A DNA stretch of 64,000 bases from the NCBI RefSeq assembly GCF_004358695.1, contig NZ_SNAA01000016.1, positions 1 to 64,000 on the forward strand. The letters are read 5' to 3'. The notes under the pieces were generated by a model that saw only the letters and a list, made by a program, of their open reading frames with translations, made no database searches and was not told the DNA's origin. Below, piece by piece: positions 28,163 through 37,574 of this stretch. Position 1 is the first letter of the stretch, and each line of letters begins with the position of its first letter. The position numbers and the translations under genes were made by a program. Origin of the DNA: Palleronia sediminis. Its GTDB lineage: Bacteria; Pseudomonadota; Alphaproteobacteria; Rhodobacterales; Rhodobacteraceae.

Positions 28163-29227
28163 TCAGTCGGCGTCCTCGTCCTCGACCCGGCGCGCCACCC
28201 TGTCGAAGAACGGGCCCAGCGCCTCGGTTCCCGCATCGGTCAGCGCGTAGTCGCGCGCGCGCCGCGCCAGCGCGGCGGACATCGGGCGGGCCACGCCGAT
28301 CAGGTCGTAATGGCGCAGCGTCCGGTCGTTGGTTTCCCAGCCGCCCGTCGCCGCCTGCCGCAGGATCTTGCGCAGCCGGCTGCAGGCGTGAAGCATCGCA
28401 TAGGTTGCAAGCGGCCCCGAATCGGTGTCGGGCAATTCCTCGGCCACGATGCGCAGCGACATGGCTGCGTCGAGCGGCCAGAACTCGTCCGAGATCAGCG
28501 CCGCGACATCCTCGAACCCGCCGCGGCGCCCGACCATGCCCCAGTCGAACCACATCACCGGGTCGTCATCCGACAGCGCGGCATTGCCCGGCCGCGCGTC
28601 CCACTTGGTAAAGACCTGCGGCCCGGCAATGAGCGATTGCGCGAGCCCCGGCACGTCATAGCGCGGCGCGGCGATGCCAAGCCGTTCGGCCAGGCGCACC
28701 GGCCCGAGCGAGAAATCGGCCAGCCAGTCCGAGGCCATGCCGATGAAGGGCAGTTCCTGCGCGATGCCCGTGGCGGTCGCGATCCTGCGGATCGCGGCCA
28801 GCGACGCCACCGCGTCGGCCGCGATGGTCTCGCGCATGATGCTCTTGGTCGCGGCGAGCGCGTCGGACAGCCGTGCGCCGCCGCAATCCTCCTGGATCAA
28901 GACCCCGCCGCCGAAGGCCAGCAGCCTCGGGACATGGCCGTCGGCCCCGTCGAGGATGCCCAGCACCAGCGCCTCGCGCAGCCGCTCGGCCCGGTCGGGG
29001 CGGCGCGTGGCGATGACGCGGCGCCCGTCGCCCAAGATCAACCGCAGACTGGCGCGGCGCGGCCCGCCCGGCGCCTCGATCCGCTGAACGGAGGTTCCCA
29101 GGAGCCGCCCCGCCTGCCCGGCCAGCGCATCGAGATCGGCCCGCATCGCGGCGGCGTCGGGTTGGGTGAAACTGCCGAAACCTGGGGGCGGCGGGGGAAT
29201 TGCGGTCTGCGCCTCGGCCTGGATCAT
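28163..29227 (-). CDS. APH-like phosphotransferase, paralogue 2 (coupled to Hint2)
   Basis: The 354-residue APH-like kinase has catalytic KWDARPGN at residues 208-215 and the metal Asp D228 in WFDWG. The N-terminus has a Pro-rich stretch (residues 10-15). Its ATG overlaps the stop of Hint2 (ATGA), so the two are co-translated, while paralogue 1 is convergent 18 bp away. The pairing of each kinase with a Hint protein suggests a shared pathway, possibly phosphorylation of a cell-surface or exopolymer component, but no function can be assigned. Confidence 0.72.
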   Translation of the reverse strand: MIQAEAQTAIPPPPPGFGSFTQPDAAAMRADLDALAGQAGRLLGTSVQRIEAPGGPRRASLRLILGDGRRVIATRRPDRAERLREALVLGILDGADGHVPRLLAFGGGVLIQEDCGGARLSDALAATKSIMRETIAADAVASLAAIRRIATATGIAQELPFIGMASDWLADFSLGPVRLAERLGIAAPRYDVPGLAQSLIAGPQVFTKWDARPGNAALSDDDPVMWFDWGMVGRRGGFEDVAALISDEFWPLDAAMSLRIVAEELPDTDSGPLATYAMLHACSRLRKILRQAATGGWETNDRTLRHYDLIGVARPMSAALARRARDYALTDAGTEALGPFFDRVARRVEDEDAD

Positions 29228-30702
29228 GCTGTCGGTCTTTCCTGCTGCGGGGGCGATAAGCCCATCAGTTCGGAGGCGAGCCGTGCCTCGTGATGGCGGA
29301 GCGTGATGCGGGCCGAGGCGCCATAGGCGCGTGGATCCTCGGCCAGTTCGGGAAACAGGGCGTGGATCTCGGCGCGGGCCTCGCGGGCGAGGCTGCCCAT
29401 GCCGATCCGGCCGGGGTGAAAGCTCTCGCTCGGGGCGCCTTCGGCAAAGACGATCTGGTGGTCGTCGAAGAGCATGTGGTGATATTCGACCTCGCCGCCC
29501 GGATCGACGGTGATCGTACGGCCATTGACCAGCATCCGGGCGGGAACCAGTACTTCGGCCTCGTCGAAATACAGGCCGAGCTGGCGATGGGCGAGCAGTA
29601 TCCGGTGCTGCGGCGACACCCGCAGGGCGCGCGTATTGCCGATGGCGCCCTGCGCAAAGCGGATGGGGGCAAGATGACCGTCTGCCGGCACGCGGGTCCG
29701 GCCGATCCACCGGATCGACTGGAACCCCGCGTCGCGGGTCAGCACCCGGTCGCCCGTGCGCAGATCCTCGATCGCGACCGCGCCCTCGGCCGTCGTGATT
29801 CGCGTGCCCGAGGCGAAACAGACGATATTGATCCGGTCGAAATTCTCGATCTTGGTGTTCTGCCATGTGACGGTGGATTTCGACGCCTCGTCCCATCCGG
29901 CCCCGTTCTGGGTATATCCCTGCGCCTGTAGCGCGGCGATGAGATCGGCACGTTCGGCCGGGCTGCTCGTGGCGATGGTCAGCTCGTCGTAATCGCTGCC
30001 CGACCCGGCCATGATCCTGTTGGCCATCGACGGGTCGATCCCGCCCAGCCGAACCGTGTCGTCGCCCCTGCCTGCGTCGAGTTCAAAGGCCCGCGCCCCA
30101 TTTGCGGCATCGCCCAGCCAAATCGTGTCCGCGCCTTCTCCCGTCATCAGCTTGCGCGCGTGGAAATCGTAGCCGTCGCCGATGACGATCGTGTCGCGCC
30201 CGTCCCCCGCGTTCAGATCGCCCCAGAAATCGGCGTTCTTTCCGACGGTCAGCACGTCGTCCCCGCGCCCCAGTGTGATCCCGTCCAGCTCGGACTGGTG
30301 GCCGAAGGTCAGTGCATCGTCGTTCTCGCTCCCCCGGATCTCGCCCGCGACCACGCTGCCGGCCGCGCCGTTCACGGTAAGGGAATGGGCTTTTCCGGCC
30401 TGGATCGTGGCAAGCGTGACGTTGTTCTCGATGGCGACATCGGCCGCGATATTCGGCCCGATGACCATTCCGAAGACATGCGGGTTCGCGCCGTCGAACT
30501 CGACCGAGACCGAGATGGGCGCCCCCGCGCTTGTCCCGAGTTGGATTTCCTGGTCGGCCGTCGGGGCGATGACGACGCTGTCGCCGTCGGAAAGATCGAC
30601 CGCCTGAAGCTTGTCGGCCTCGACCCGGAACAGGCCGGGGCCGTCCACGACGATATCGTCGGGGTCGAGCTCGCCTTTTCCGACAACCGTGTATTGCGCC
30701 AT
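29224..30702 (-). CDS. Hint-domain protein with beta-helix-like N-terminus (Hint2)
   Basis: The 492-residue protein has no classical signal peptide. Residues 1-290 contain degenerate RTX-like turns (GRGDDVL, GDGRDTIVIG, GEGADTI, GRGDDTVRLGG) within a repetitive beta-rich region. The Hint domain begins at C295 in CFASGT and includes IEDLRTGDRVLTRDAG and SPQHRI, homologous to Hint1. Type I secretion and Cys-dependent self-cleavage are plausible from the family. It is the first gene of a two-gene unit with the phosphotransferase. Confidence 0.8.
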   Translation of the reverse strand: MAQYTVVGKGELDPDDIVVDGPGLFRVEADKLQAVDLSDGDSVVIAPTADQEIQLGTSAGAPISVSVEFDGANPHVFGMVIGPNIAADVAIENNVTLATIQAGKAHSLTVNGAAGSVVAGEIRGSENDDALTFGHQSELDGITLGRGDDVLTVGKNADFWGDLNAGDGRDTIVIGDGYDFHARKLMTGEGADTIWLGDAANGARAFELDAGRGDDTVRLGGIDPSMANRIMAGSGSDYDELTIATSSPAERADLIAALQAQGYTQNGAGWDEASKSTVTWQNTKIENFDRINIVCFASGTRITTAEGAVAIEDLRTGDRVLTRDAGFQSIRWIGRTRVPADGHLAPIRFAQGAIGNTRALRVSPQHRILLAHRQLGLYFDEAEVLVPARMLVNGRTITVDPGGEVEYHHMLFDDHQIVFAEGAPSESFHPGRIGMGSLAREARAEIHALFPELAEDPRAYGASARITLRHHEARLASELMGLSPPQQERPTA

Positions 30703-30938
30703 GGCCCAGTCCCCTCGGTCCGGCCGCCCGTGATCGGGCGACCCCACGCCCCGAGGTCATGCATTGCGCGTCGAACGTCGTGCGAAACCATCGGGTTGTG
30801 GAGGAGAGTTTTGCCCCGGCAATGCGGACAATCCGCGACGCGAATGTGGCGATTTACGCCCAACTCGCCGTCATTCGACGCAATCGGGGGCATCCGTTGC
30901 GTGATCGTGGTTAATCGACGGGTGGCGCGCGAGGGCGC

Positions 30939-31352
30939 TCAGGCCTCGGCCTTTTCGGCCGTCGCGCGGATCCGCTCGACCATGGCGCGCAGCCCGTTGG
31001 AGCGTTGCGAGGACAGATGCTCGTCCAGACCCAGCCGCCGCAATTCGGCCGGGGCGTCGACCGCGCGCACCTCGTCCAGCGGCAGCCCGGCATAGAGCGC
31101 ATGCAGCACCGCGATCAGACCCTTGACGATCATCGCGTCGCTGTCGCCGCGGAAATCGAAGCGGCCATGCTCGAGCGTGGGCACCAGCCAGACCTGGCTC
31201 GCGCAGCCCTCGACCTTGGTCGCGGGCACCTTGAGCGAGGCGTCGAGCGGTTCGAGCGCGCGGCCCATCTCGATCACGTGGCGATAGCGGTCTTCCCATT
31301 CGTCCAGGAACTCGAAGGTTTCGGCGATTTCCTCGAAGGCGGGGGTGGCCAT
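30939..31352 (-). CDS. sufE: Cysteine desulfuration protein SufE
   Basis: The 137-residue protein has the SufE/NifU-like fold with the sulfur-accepting Cys in VEGCASQVW. It takes persulfide sulfur from a SufS-type desulfurase for Fe-S cluster assembly in the cytoplasm. Length is typical. The start at MATPAFEEI is preferred over an upstream in-frame Met. The suf operon itself is not in the window, so this is a stand-alone copy, as is common in this group. Confidence 0.9.
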   Translation of the reverse strand: MATPAFEEIAETFEFLDEWEDRYRHVIEMGRALEPLDASLKVPATKVEGCASQVWLVPTLEHGRFDFRGDSDAMIVKGLIAVLHALYAGLPLDEVRAVDAPAELRRLGLDEHLSSQRSNGLRAMVERIRATAEKAEA

Positions 31353-31486
31353 GGGTCGGTCTCCGTCGGTCTGGGCGTGACCCCGAGGTAAGCGCAGCAC
31401 CCCCCGAGGGCAAGCGGCCCGCGCCGCGCTTTCCAACGCCGCCCTGCCCTGCTAATCCGGGCGGGAACAGACGGTCGGAGGGGAAT

Positions 31487-31930
31487 ATGGGCCGATATCT
31501 CGTGGCGACGGCCATCGTGCTGAGCCTTGCTGGCTGCGCCTCGCGGCTCAATCCGCTCAACTGGTTCGGCGGTGCCGAGGCCCGGCCCGCGGTGGCGGGC
31601 GCCCGCGCGGTCGAGACCGATCAGCGGCCCCTGATGCCGACCGTTACCGATCTGCGTGTCACCGCCAACCCCTATGGCGCCGTCATCCAGGCCACCGGCA
31701 TTCCGCCGGTTCAGGGCTATTGGGACGGCGAGCTGGTGCGCGTCGCCTCGGCCGAGGCGGGCGTCGCGGTCTTTGCCTTTCGCGCCGTCCCGCCCCTGAG
31801 GGCCACGGGCGTCGCGACCCCGCGCTCGCGCGAGATCACGGTCGGGGCGGAGCTGTCGAACCGCGAACTCGACGGCATCCGCGAGATCCGGGTATCGGGG
31901 GCCTCGGGGGCGCTGTCGGTCCGGCGCTGA
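31487..31930 (+). CDS. Small lipoprotein of unknown function
   Basis: The 147-residue protein has a lipoprotein signal with lipobox LAGC (C17), then a Pro/Ala-rich segment and a predicted beta-rich C-terminal domain. Asp does not follow the Cys, so outer-membrane sorting is likely. I do not recognise a characterised family. It is divergent from sufE, with GGAGGGG before the ATG, and converges with rnd, leaving 6 bp between them. Confidence 0.75.
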   Translation: MGRYLVATAIVLSLAGCASRLNPLNWFGGAEARPAVAGARAVETDQRPLMPTVTDLRVTANPYGAVIQATGIPPVQGYWDGELVRVASAEAGVAVFAFRAVPPLRATGVATPRSREITVGAELSNRELDGIREIRVSGASGALSVRR

Positions 31931-31936
31931 GCGCCG

Positions 31937-33127
31937 TCAGGTCAGGTCGAACACCACGACATCCCCGCCCCGCGCGGCCAGCCCGATCTCGCCATCGAGA
32001 AGCCGTGCGGCATCGCGGCCGAACACCTCGGCGCGCCAGCCCTGCATCGCCGCCACGTCGCGCTTGCCCGCGGCGATGAAATCCAGGTCCGACGAGGTCG
32101 CGATGAGCTTTTGCGCCACGCCGGCCATTTCGGCCTTGGCCTTGAGCAGGACGCGCAGCAGGTCGGCCTGCGCGGGGTTCACGTTCAGGTTCTCGCGGCT
32201 GCGGTCGGGCTGCGGCGCGTTCCTGGCATCGGTGGCCAGGCCACGCTCCACCGCGCGCAGGATGCCGGCCGCGATCTCGCCGCGGCGCGCATCGCGCCCG
32301 AGCAGGCGCGCGCGGCCCAGATCCTTGTCGTTGCGCGGCTTGGACGAGGCCAGTTCGATCAACGCATCGTCCTTGAAGACGCGGTTGCGCGGGACGTTGC
32401 GTTTTTGCGCGTATTCCTCGCGGAAGGCGGCGAGTTCGCGCACCAGCGCCAGGAATTTCGGCGAATGGGTGCGCGTCTTTATGCGCAGCCAGGCATCGGC
32501 GGGTTCCGTGCGGTAGGTCGCGGGATCGGTGAGAATGCCGATTTCCTCTTCGACCCAGGCGGTACGGTTGGTTTCCTCGAGTCGCGCGGCGAGATCCTCG
32601 TAGATGATGCGCAGATGGGTCACATCGGCCAGCGCATAGACCTTTTGCGCGTCGGTCAGCGGCCGGCGCGACCAATCCGTGAAACGCGAACTCTTGTCGA
32701 CGGTCTGGTGCGCGATCTTGCGCGCGAGCGTTTCATAGCCCGCCTGCTCGCCATAGCCGCAGACCATCGCCGCGACCTGCGTATCGAAAAGCGGCCTCGG
32801 GATCACGTCGCCGTCATGCAGGAAGATCTCGAGATCCTGCCGCGCCGCGTGGAACACCTTGACCACGCTTTCGTCGCGAAACAGCTCGTAGAGCGGGGCC
32901 AGCGACAGGCCATCTGCCAGCGGATCGACCAGCACCGCCTCGCCCCCGCCGGGGCCCGGAATCGCCAGCTGCACGAGGCAGAGCTGCGCGTAATAGGTCC
33001 GTTCGCGCAGGAACTCGGTATCGACGGTGACATAGGGATGCGCGCGGGCGCGGGCGCAGAACGCGGCAAGGGCATCGGTGTCGGTCAGGGTGACGATGGG
33101 GGCTGTATCGGGCAATGGGGCACTCAT
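31937..33127 (-). CDS. rnd: Ribonuclease D
   Basis: The 396-residue protein has an N-terminal DEDD-type 3'-5' exonuclease domain (about 10-185), with the acidic residues in TVDTEF, FDTQVA and ADVTHL, followed by HRDC-type helical domains (about 210-380). RNase D trims tRNA and other small RNA 3' ends. It is the last gene of a purM-purN-rnd run, 37 bp after purN. The frame is open far upstream through purN, but that part is shadow. Confidence 0.9.
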   Translation of the reverse strand: MSAPLPDTAPIVTLTDTDALAAFCARARAHPYVTVDTEFLRERTYYAQLCLVQLAIPGPGGGEAVLVDPLADGLSLAPLYELFRDESVVKVFHAARQDLEIFLHDGDVIPRPLFDTQVAAMVCGYGEQAGYETLARKIAHQTVDKSSRFTDWSRRPLTDAQKVYALADVTHLRIIYEDLAARLEETNRTAWVEEEIGILTDPATYRTEPADAWLRIKTRTHSPKFLALVRELAAFREEYAQKRNVPRNRVFKDDALIELASSKPRNDKDLGRARLLGRDARRGEIAAGILRAVERGLATDARNAPQPDRSRENLNVNPAQADLLRVLLKAKAEMAGVAQKLIATSSDLDFIAAGKRDVAAMQGWRAEVFGRDAARLLDGEIGLAARGGDVVVFDLT

Positions 33128-33164
33128 GCTGGCGGAATATGCGAGGCGTCGGGAATATGGAAGA

Positions 33165-33746
33165 TCAGGCGGCGTCGCGAAGGCTCTCGGCCACCCCTCG
33201 CAGAACCTGCGGGTATAAATCGTGCTCGGCCGCCCGGACCCGCGCGGCGAGGGTCTGCGCCGTGTCGTCCGGCGCGATGGGCACGGCCATCCGGCCCAGC
33301 ACCGGCCCCGCGTCGAGATCGGGCACGACCTCGTGGACCGTGCAGCCGGCCTCGGTGTCGCCCGCCGCGATGGCCCGCGCATGGGTGTCGAGCCCGCGGT
33401 ATTTCGGCAGGAGCGACGGGTGGATGTTGAGCATCCGCCCCTCAAATCGCGAAACGAAGCCGGGGGTGAGGATACGCATGAACCCGGCCAGGCAGATCAG
33501 GTCTGGCGACGCGGCCTCGAGATGGCGCAGCATCTCGGCCTCGAACCCCGCGCGGTCGCCGCCAAAGAGCCGGTGATCGACGCAGGCCGTGGGGATGCCC
33601 ATGTCGCGCGCGCGGTCCAGCCCCGCCGCATCGGGCCGGTTCGACAGCACCAGCACCGGGCGCGCGGGATGATCGCCCGTCATGCTTTCGGCCAGCGCGA
33701 CCATGTTCGAGCCGGCGCCCGAGATCAGGATCGCGACCCCGATCAC
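33165..33746 (-). CDS. purN: Phosphoribosylglycinamide formyltransferase PurN
   Basis: The 193-residue GAR transformylase has SGAGSNM for phosphate binding and the catalytic block [12 protein letters not shown] containing the active-site Asn and His. It uses 10-formyltetrahydrofolate in step 3 of purine synthesis. The start is a GTG whose last two bases lie in the purM stop (GTGA overlap), giving [10 protein letters not shown], the usual N-terminus. Confidence 0.93.
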   Translation of the reverse strand: MIGVAILISGAGSNMVALAESMTGDHPARPVLVLSNRPDAAGLDRARDMGIPTACVDHRLFGGDRAGFEAEMLRHLEAASPDLICLAGFMRILTPGFVSRFEGRMLNIHPSLLPKYRGLDTHARAIAAGDTEAGCTVHEVVPDLDAGPVLGRMAVPIAPDDTAQTLAARVRAAEHDLYPQVLRGVAESLRDAA

Positions 33747-34801
33747 AGCAGCGTTCCGGCATAGCGGATGCCCGCCCCTTGCGTCACGCGCCCGATGCGG
33801 CAGGGCGAGAGGTCATGCGCGGCCCAAAGCGCCTCGGCCTCGTCGGCGCGGGACGCGGGCACGGCGGCGATCATGCCGATGCCGCAGTTGAACACCTTGA
33901 GCATTTCGGACGGCGCCACGTCGCCCGCCTCGGCCAGCCATCGGAACACGGCAGGCAGATCCCAGGCGTCGAGGTCGATCTCGGCCCCTAGGCCATCGGG
34001 CAGGACGCGCGGCAGGTTCTCGGTCAGACCGCCGCCGGTGATATGGGCCAGCGCATGGACGAGGCCGGGCTTGGCGATCGCCTCGAGCACGGGCCGCACG
34101 TAAAGCCGCGTGGGCACCAGCAGCGCCGCGCCCAAGGGCCCTTCGGCAAAGGGCGCGGGGTCGTCCCATCCAAGACCCGCCCGCTCGACCACGCGCCGCA
34201 CCAGCGACAGCCCGTTGGAATGGACCCCCGACGAGCCGAGCCCGATCAGCACGTCGCCCTCGGCCACGTCGCGCGGCAGGTCGGCGCCGCGCTCCATCGC
34301 GCCCACGGCAAAGCCCGCGAGGTCGAAATCGCCCGCGCGATACATGCCGGGCATCTCGGCCGTCTCGCCGCCCACCAGCGCGCAGCCCGCCTCGACGCAG
34401 CCGCGCGCGATGCCCTCGACCACCCGCGCGGCGGTCTCGGTATCGAGCGTGCCCGTCGCGAAATAGTCGAGAAAGAACAGCGGCTCGGCCCCCTGGCAGA
34501 CGAGGTCGTTCACGCACATCGCCACGAGATCCACCCCGACCCCGTCGACATGGCCGGTGTCGATGGCCACGCGCAGCTTGGTGCCGACACCGTCGGTCGC
34601 GGCCACGAGGATCGGGTCGGCATAGCCCGCGGCGCGCGGATCGAACAGCGCGCCGAACCCGCCGAGTCCCGCCATGGTGCCGGGGCGTTCGGTGGCGCGT
34701 GCCGCGGGTTTGATCCGGTCGACCAGCGCGTTGCCCGCGTCGATATCGACACCGGCCTCGGCATAGGTCAGGCCGTGTCCCGTGCGCTTGGTCTCGCTCA
34801 T
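33743..34801 (-). CDS. purM: Phosphoribosylformylglycinamidine cyclo-ligase PurM
   Basis: The 352-residue AIR synthetase catalyses step 5 of purine synthesis. The conserved [20 protein letters not shown] and [11 protein letters not shown] motifs are present, and length matches the family (345-355). It is first in purM-purN-rnd and is probably translationally coupled to purN. The tRNA gene on the opposite strand lies about 130 bp upstream. Confidence 0.94.
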   Translation of the reverse strand: MSETKRTGHGLTYAEAGVDIDAGNALVDRIKPAARATERPGTMAGLGGFGALFDPRAAGYADPILVAATDGVGTKLRVAIDTGHVDGVGVDLVAMCVNDLVCQGAEPLFFLDYFATGTLDTETAARVVEGIARGCVEAGCALVGGETAEMPGMYRAGDFDLAGFAVGAMERGADLPRDVAEGDVLIGLGSSGVHSNGLSLVRRVVERAGLGWDDPAPFAEGPLGAALLVPTRLYVRPVLEAIAKPGLVHALAHITGGGLTENLPRVLPDGLGAEIDLDAWDLPAVFRWLAEAGDVAPSEMLKVFNCGIGMIAAVPASRADEAEALWAAHDLSPCRIGRVTQGAGIRYAGTLL

Positions 34802-34928
34802 GTCCGGGGGCCCTTTCGACGGTTTGCGCGGGGTTATCCAAACCCGCGCGCCGTTGCAACGCCCGCGTCGCACCATGGCGGCGCGCTTGACCGTGGCGGC
34901 GGGGCGCTCTAGGCCCGTGGCTCAGGTG

Positions 34929-35004
34929 GGGCCTGTAGCTCAACGGTTAGAGCAGAGCGCTCATAACGCTTTGGTTGGGGGTTCGAATCCCTCCGGGCCT
35001 ACCA
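34929..35004 (+). tRNA. tRNA with anticodon CAT, probably tRNA-Ile2 (lysidine type)
   Basis: The 76-nt cloverleaf includes encoded CCA. The acceptor GGGCCTG pairs with CGGGCCT using two G-U pairs, followed by T8-A9, D-stem GCTC/GAGC, anticodon stem GAGCG/CGCTT around loop CTCATAA, and T-loop TTCGAAT. The CAT anticodon fits elongator Met or Ile2. The anticodon arm and the TTGGTTG variable region resemble Ile2 tRNAs whose C34 is modified by TilS, so Ile2 is favoured. Confidence 0.88.
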
Positions 35005-35021
35005 GACCGAGCCCCGCCCGG

Positions 35022-35918
35022 TCAGGCGTTCCAGACGACCCGCCCGAGCATCCCGGTATCGTATCCGCCCGAGGCCGCTGCGCGCGCGGCGAACCGCTCC
35101 GTGGCGCAAAACGCTAGCAGGGCCTGCATCGGCGGCTCGAAATACCCGCGGCGATCGACCAGCAGATCGAAGCGTTCCTCGACCAGCGGCCGGAACTCGA
35201 GCCCGAAGGATCGCGCCACCGCCTCGAGCCCGAAGGCGATATCGGCCTCGCCACGGCGCACGGCCTCGACGGCCTCGTCCTCGGTGCGGGCCTCGTCGGC
35301 GAGGATGAGCGCGCCGAGGTCCAGCTCCTCGGCCGCCGCGAGTTCGCGAAAGAGCGTCTCGGTGCCCGATTCCGGCTGGCGCGGGACGACGCGTCGCCCG
35401 GCGAGATCGGGCAGCCCCTCGGGCGCGCGGTCGCCGGGCCGGAACACCAGCCCGCGCCGCCGCGCGGCAAAGGCGATCAGCACGGCATCCAGACCCGAGG
35501 CGACCCGCTCGGCCGCGTCGACGTTCCAGCGGTCCGAGCTCGCATCACGGACATGCAGCCCCGCCATCACGCCCTCGCCGCGGGCGAAGCGGTCGAGCCC
35601 GTCGAGCGAGCCGTCGTAATAGGTAGCGAGCCCGCAGCGCGACTGCCTGATCGCCCAGTCGAGCAGCGGATCGTGGCTGCCCAGCGCGATCGCGGGGCGC
35701 GGCGCGGACTGCTCGGGCGCGGCCCCGCCGCCGGTCTGCGACCGGGCGATCCAGTCGCGAATCCCGTCCGCGGGAAACAGGAGCTTGCCGGTCGCGCGCG
35801 CGCAGGGCACCTCGCCCGAGGCGGCGAGGTCATAGACCTTGCGTTCCTTGAGGCGCAACAGCTCGGCCAGTTCCTTGACGGTGAGGTATTCGTGGTCGGG
35901 AAAGGCCGTATCCGTCAT
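35022..35918 (-). CDS. HTH regulator with periplasmic-binding-like domain, beside tupABC
   Basis: The 298-residue protein has an excisionase/MerR-like helix-turn-helix (about residues 9-58, YLTVKELAELLRLKERKVYDL) fused to a PBP-like ligand domain (about 75-290). Such proteins commonly accompany tungstate transporters and probably sense tungstate or molybdate. Here it is last in the operon tupB-tupC-tupA-regulator, 54 bp after tupA. The start at MTDTAF is chosen; an ATG two codons upstream is possible. The gene's 3' end lies 17 bp from the tRNA. Confidence 0.75.
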   Translation of the reverse strand: MTDTAFPDHEYLTVKELAELLRLKERKVYDLAASGEVPCARATGKLLFPADGIRDWIARSQTGGGAAPEQSAPRPAIALGSHDPLLDWAIRQSRCGLATYYDGSLDGLDRFARGEGVMAGLHVRDASSDRWNVDAAERVASGLDAVLIAFAARRRGLVFRPGDRAPEGLPDLAGRRVVPRQPESGTETLFRELAAAEELDLGALILADEARTEDEAVEAVRRGEADIAFGLEAVARSFGLEFRPLVEERFDLLVDRRGYFEPPMQALLAFCATERFAARAAASGGYDTGMLGRVVWNA

Positions 35919-35972
35919 GGTCATCCACTGGCAGCACCGGGGCGGCGGCATCGCGCCGCCCCGGCAAGCCTA

Positions 35973-36791
35973 TCAATTCTCGGGCGCGTTGGGGAAGAAA
36001 AGCTGCTGCCCCGCGACCTCGAAGCCAGCGATGGCCGACTGCCCCTCTTCGGAGACGAGCCAATCGGCAAAGCTCTGCGCGGCCTCGGCATTGACCGAGG
36101 GGCATTTCTCGGGGCTGACCGGGATCACGCCGTACTGGTTGAACAGATCCTCGTCGCCCTCGACCTGGATCTCGTAATCCTGCTTGTTGTCGAAGCTGAT
36201 CCAGGTGGCGCGGTCGGTCATGACATAGGCGCCCATGCCGATCCCCGCGTTGAGCGTCGCGCCCATGCCCGACCCGGTCTCGCGATACCAGTCGCCCGAG
36301 GCCGCGGTCGGATCGACGCCCGCATCCTCCCAAAGCGCCATCTCTTTCTTGTGGGTGCCGCTGTCATCCCCGCGCGAGGCGAAAAGCGCGCCCTGCTCGG
36401 CGATCTGCGACAGCGCGGGCTGCGCGTCCTGCATCCCCGCGACGCCGGCCGGGTCGTCGGCGGGCCCCACGATGACGAAGTCGTTGTACATCAGGTCCGT
36501 GCGTTCGGTGCCGAAGCCCGATTCGACGAATTTCTCTTCGGCGGCCTTGGCATGGACCAGCAGCACGTCGCCGTCGCAATTCTCGGCATTGGTGATGGCC
36601 TGCCCGGTGCCCACGGCCACGACGTTGACCTTGATGCCGGTCTCGTCCTCGAAGATCGGCAGGAGATAGTCGTAAAGGCCCGAATTGGCCGTCGAGGTCG
36701 TGGATTGCACGATGATCGACTGATCCTGCGCCAGCGCCCCGCCCGCCAGCAGCACCGCCATCGCGGTCGTCCCGAGTGTTCTTGCAAGCAT
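35973..36791 (-). CDS. tupA: Tungstate-binding periplasmic protein TupA
   Basis: The 272-residue binding protein has a signal peptide cleaved near GALAQ (residue 22). The mature N-terminus carries the TTSTANSGL motif typical of TupA oxyanion coordination. TupA binds tungstate with very high affinity and prefers it over molybdate. It follows the ATPase gene tupC with a 27-bp gap. Confidence 0.88.
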   Translation of the reverse strand: MLARTLGTTAMAVLLAGGALAQDQSIIVQSTTSTANSGLYDYLLPIFEDETGIKVNVVAVGTGQAITNAENCDGDVLLVHAKAAEEKFVESGFGTERTDLMYNDFVIVGPADDPAGVAGMQDAQPALSQIAEQGALFASRGDDSGTHKKEMALWEDAGVDPTAASGDWYRETGSGMGATLNAGIGMGAYVMTDRATWISFDNKQDYEIQVEGDEDLFNQYGVIPVSPEKCPSVNAEAAQSFADWLVSEEGQSAIAGFEVAGQQLFFPNAPEN

Positions 36792-36818
36792 GGAAATATC
36801 TCCGTTTCCGTTGGGTGG

Positions 36819-37574
36819 TCAGACGACGATCTTGCCGCCGAGGTAATCCCGCGCCGCCGCGCAGCGGGGTCGGGGAAAGAAATCCGGGGCGGGGCTGTGC
36901 TCGGCCACGCGGCCGCGGTGCAGGAACACCACGTCGTCGGCCATGCGCCGGGCCTGCCCCATGTCATGGGTGACGAAGACGATGCGCACGCCGCGCGCCC
37001 GCGCGTCCGACACGATACGCTCGATGGCCAGCACCGAGGCCGGGTCGAGGCTGGCGGTCGGCTCGTCGAGAAACAGCACCTCGGGGTCGGTGGCCAGCGC
37101 ACGGGCCAGCGCGAGGCGCTGCGCCTCGCCCCCAGACAGGAGCCGCGCAGGCTGCGCGGCCTTGTGCGCGAGCCCGACGTGATCGAGCAGCGCCGCGCGC
37201 CGCCCCGCATCCTTGCCGCGCGCCTTGAGCACGAAATCGAGGTTCGCCGCGACCGACCGGCGCAGCAGCACGGGTTTCTGGAACACCAGCGCCTGCCGCC
37301 GCGTGACCTCGCGCGGGGCATGGCCGCCCCAGTCGATGCGGCCCGCGCTAGGCTCGATCAACCCGTGGAGAAGCTTGAGAAGCAGGCTCTTGCCCGACCC
37401 GTTCGGGCCCATGACCATGGTGCATCCTATGGCGCCAAGATCCAGCGCGAGCCCGTCGAGGACCGTCGTCTCGCCGAAACGCAGTACCAGATCGCGCACC
37501 GTCAGCGGCAGCATCGGCGCCTCGGAGGACCGGCGCGCCGCACCCGCGGCGGGGAGGCTCAGCGCGTCAGACAT
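36819..37574 (-). CDS. tupC: Tungstate ABC transporter ATPase TupC
   Basis: The 251-residue ABC ATPase has Walker A GPNGSGKS, signature LSGGEAQR and Walker [12 protein letters not shown]. An N-terminal extension of about 20 residues precedes the domain. It overlaps the end of tupB by 8 bp on the same strand, so they are co-translated. Confidence 0.86.
   Translation of the reverse strand: MSDALSLPAAGAARRSSEAPMLPLTVRDLVLRFGETTVLDGLALDLGAIGCTMVMGPNGSGKSLLLKLLHGLIEPSAGRIDWGGHAPREVTRRQALVFQKPVLLRRSVAANLDFVLKARGKDAGRRAALLDHVGLAHKAAQPARLLSGGEAQRLALARALATDPEVLFLDEPTASLDPASVLAIERIVSDARARGVRIVFVTHDMGQARRMADDVVFLHRGRVAEHSPAPDFFPRPRCAAARDYLGGKIVV

Noticed and set aside
27155-29227. Aminoglycoside-resistance genes
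   Set aside because: They are only distantly APH-like and lack the usual catalytic-loop His. The Hint pairing points elsewhere, and no resistance context is present.
30703-30938. Small frames between Hint2 and sufE, one with CPHC-like spacing
   Set aside because: The frame overlaps Hint2 in antisense or lacks a proper end, and two cysteines alone are not enough support.
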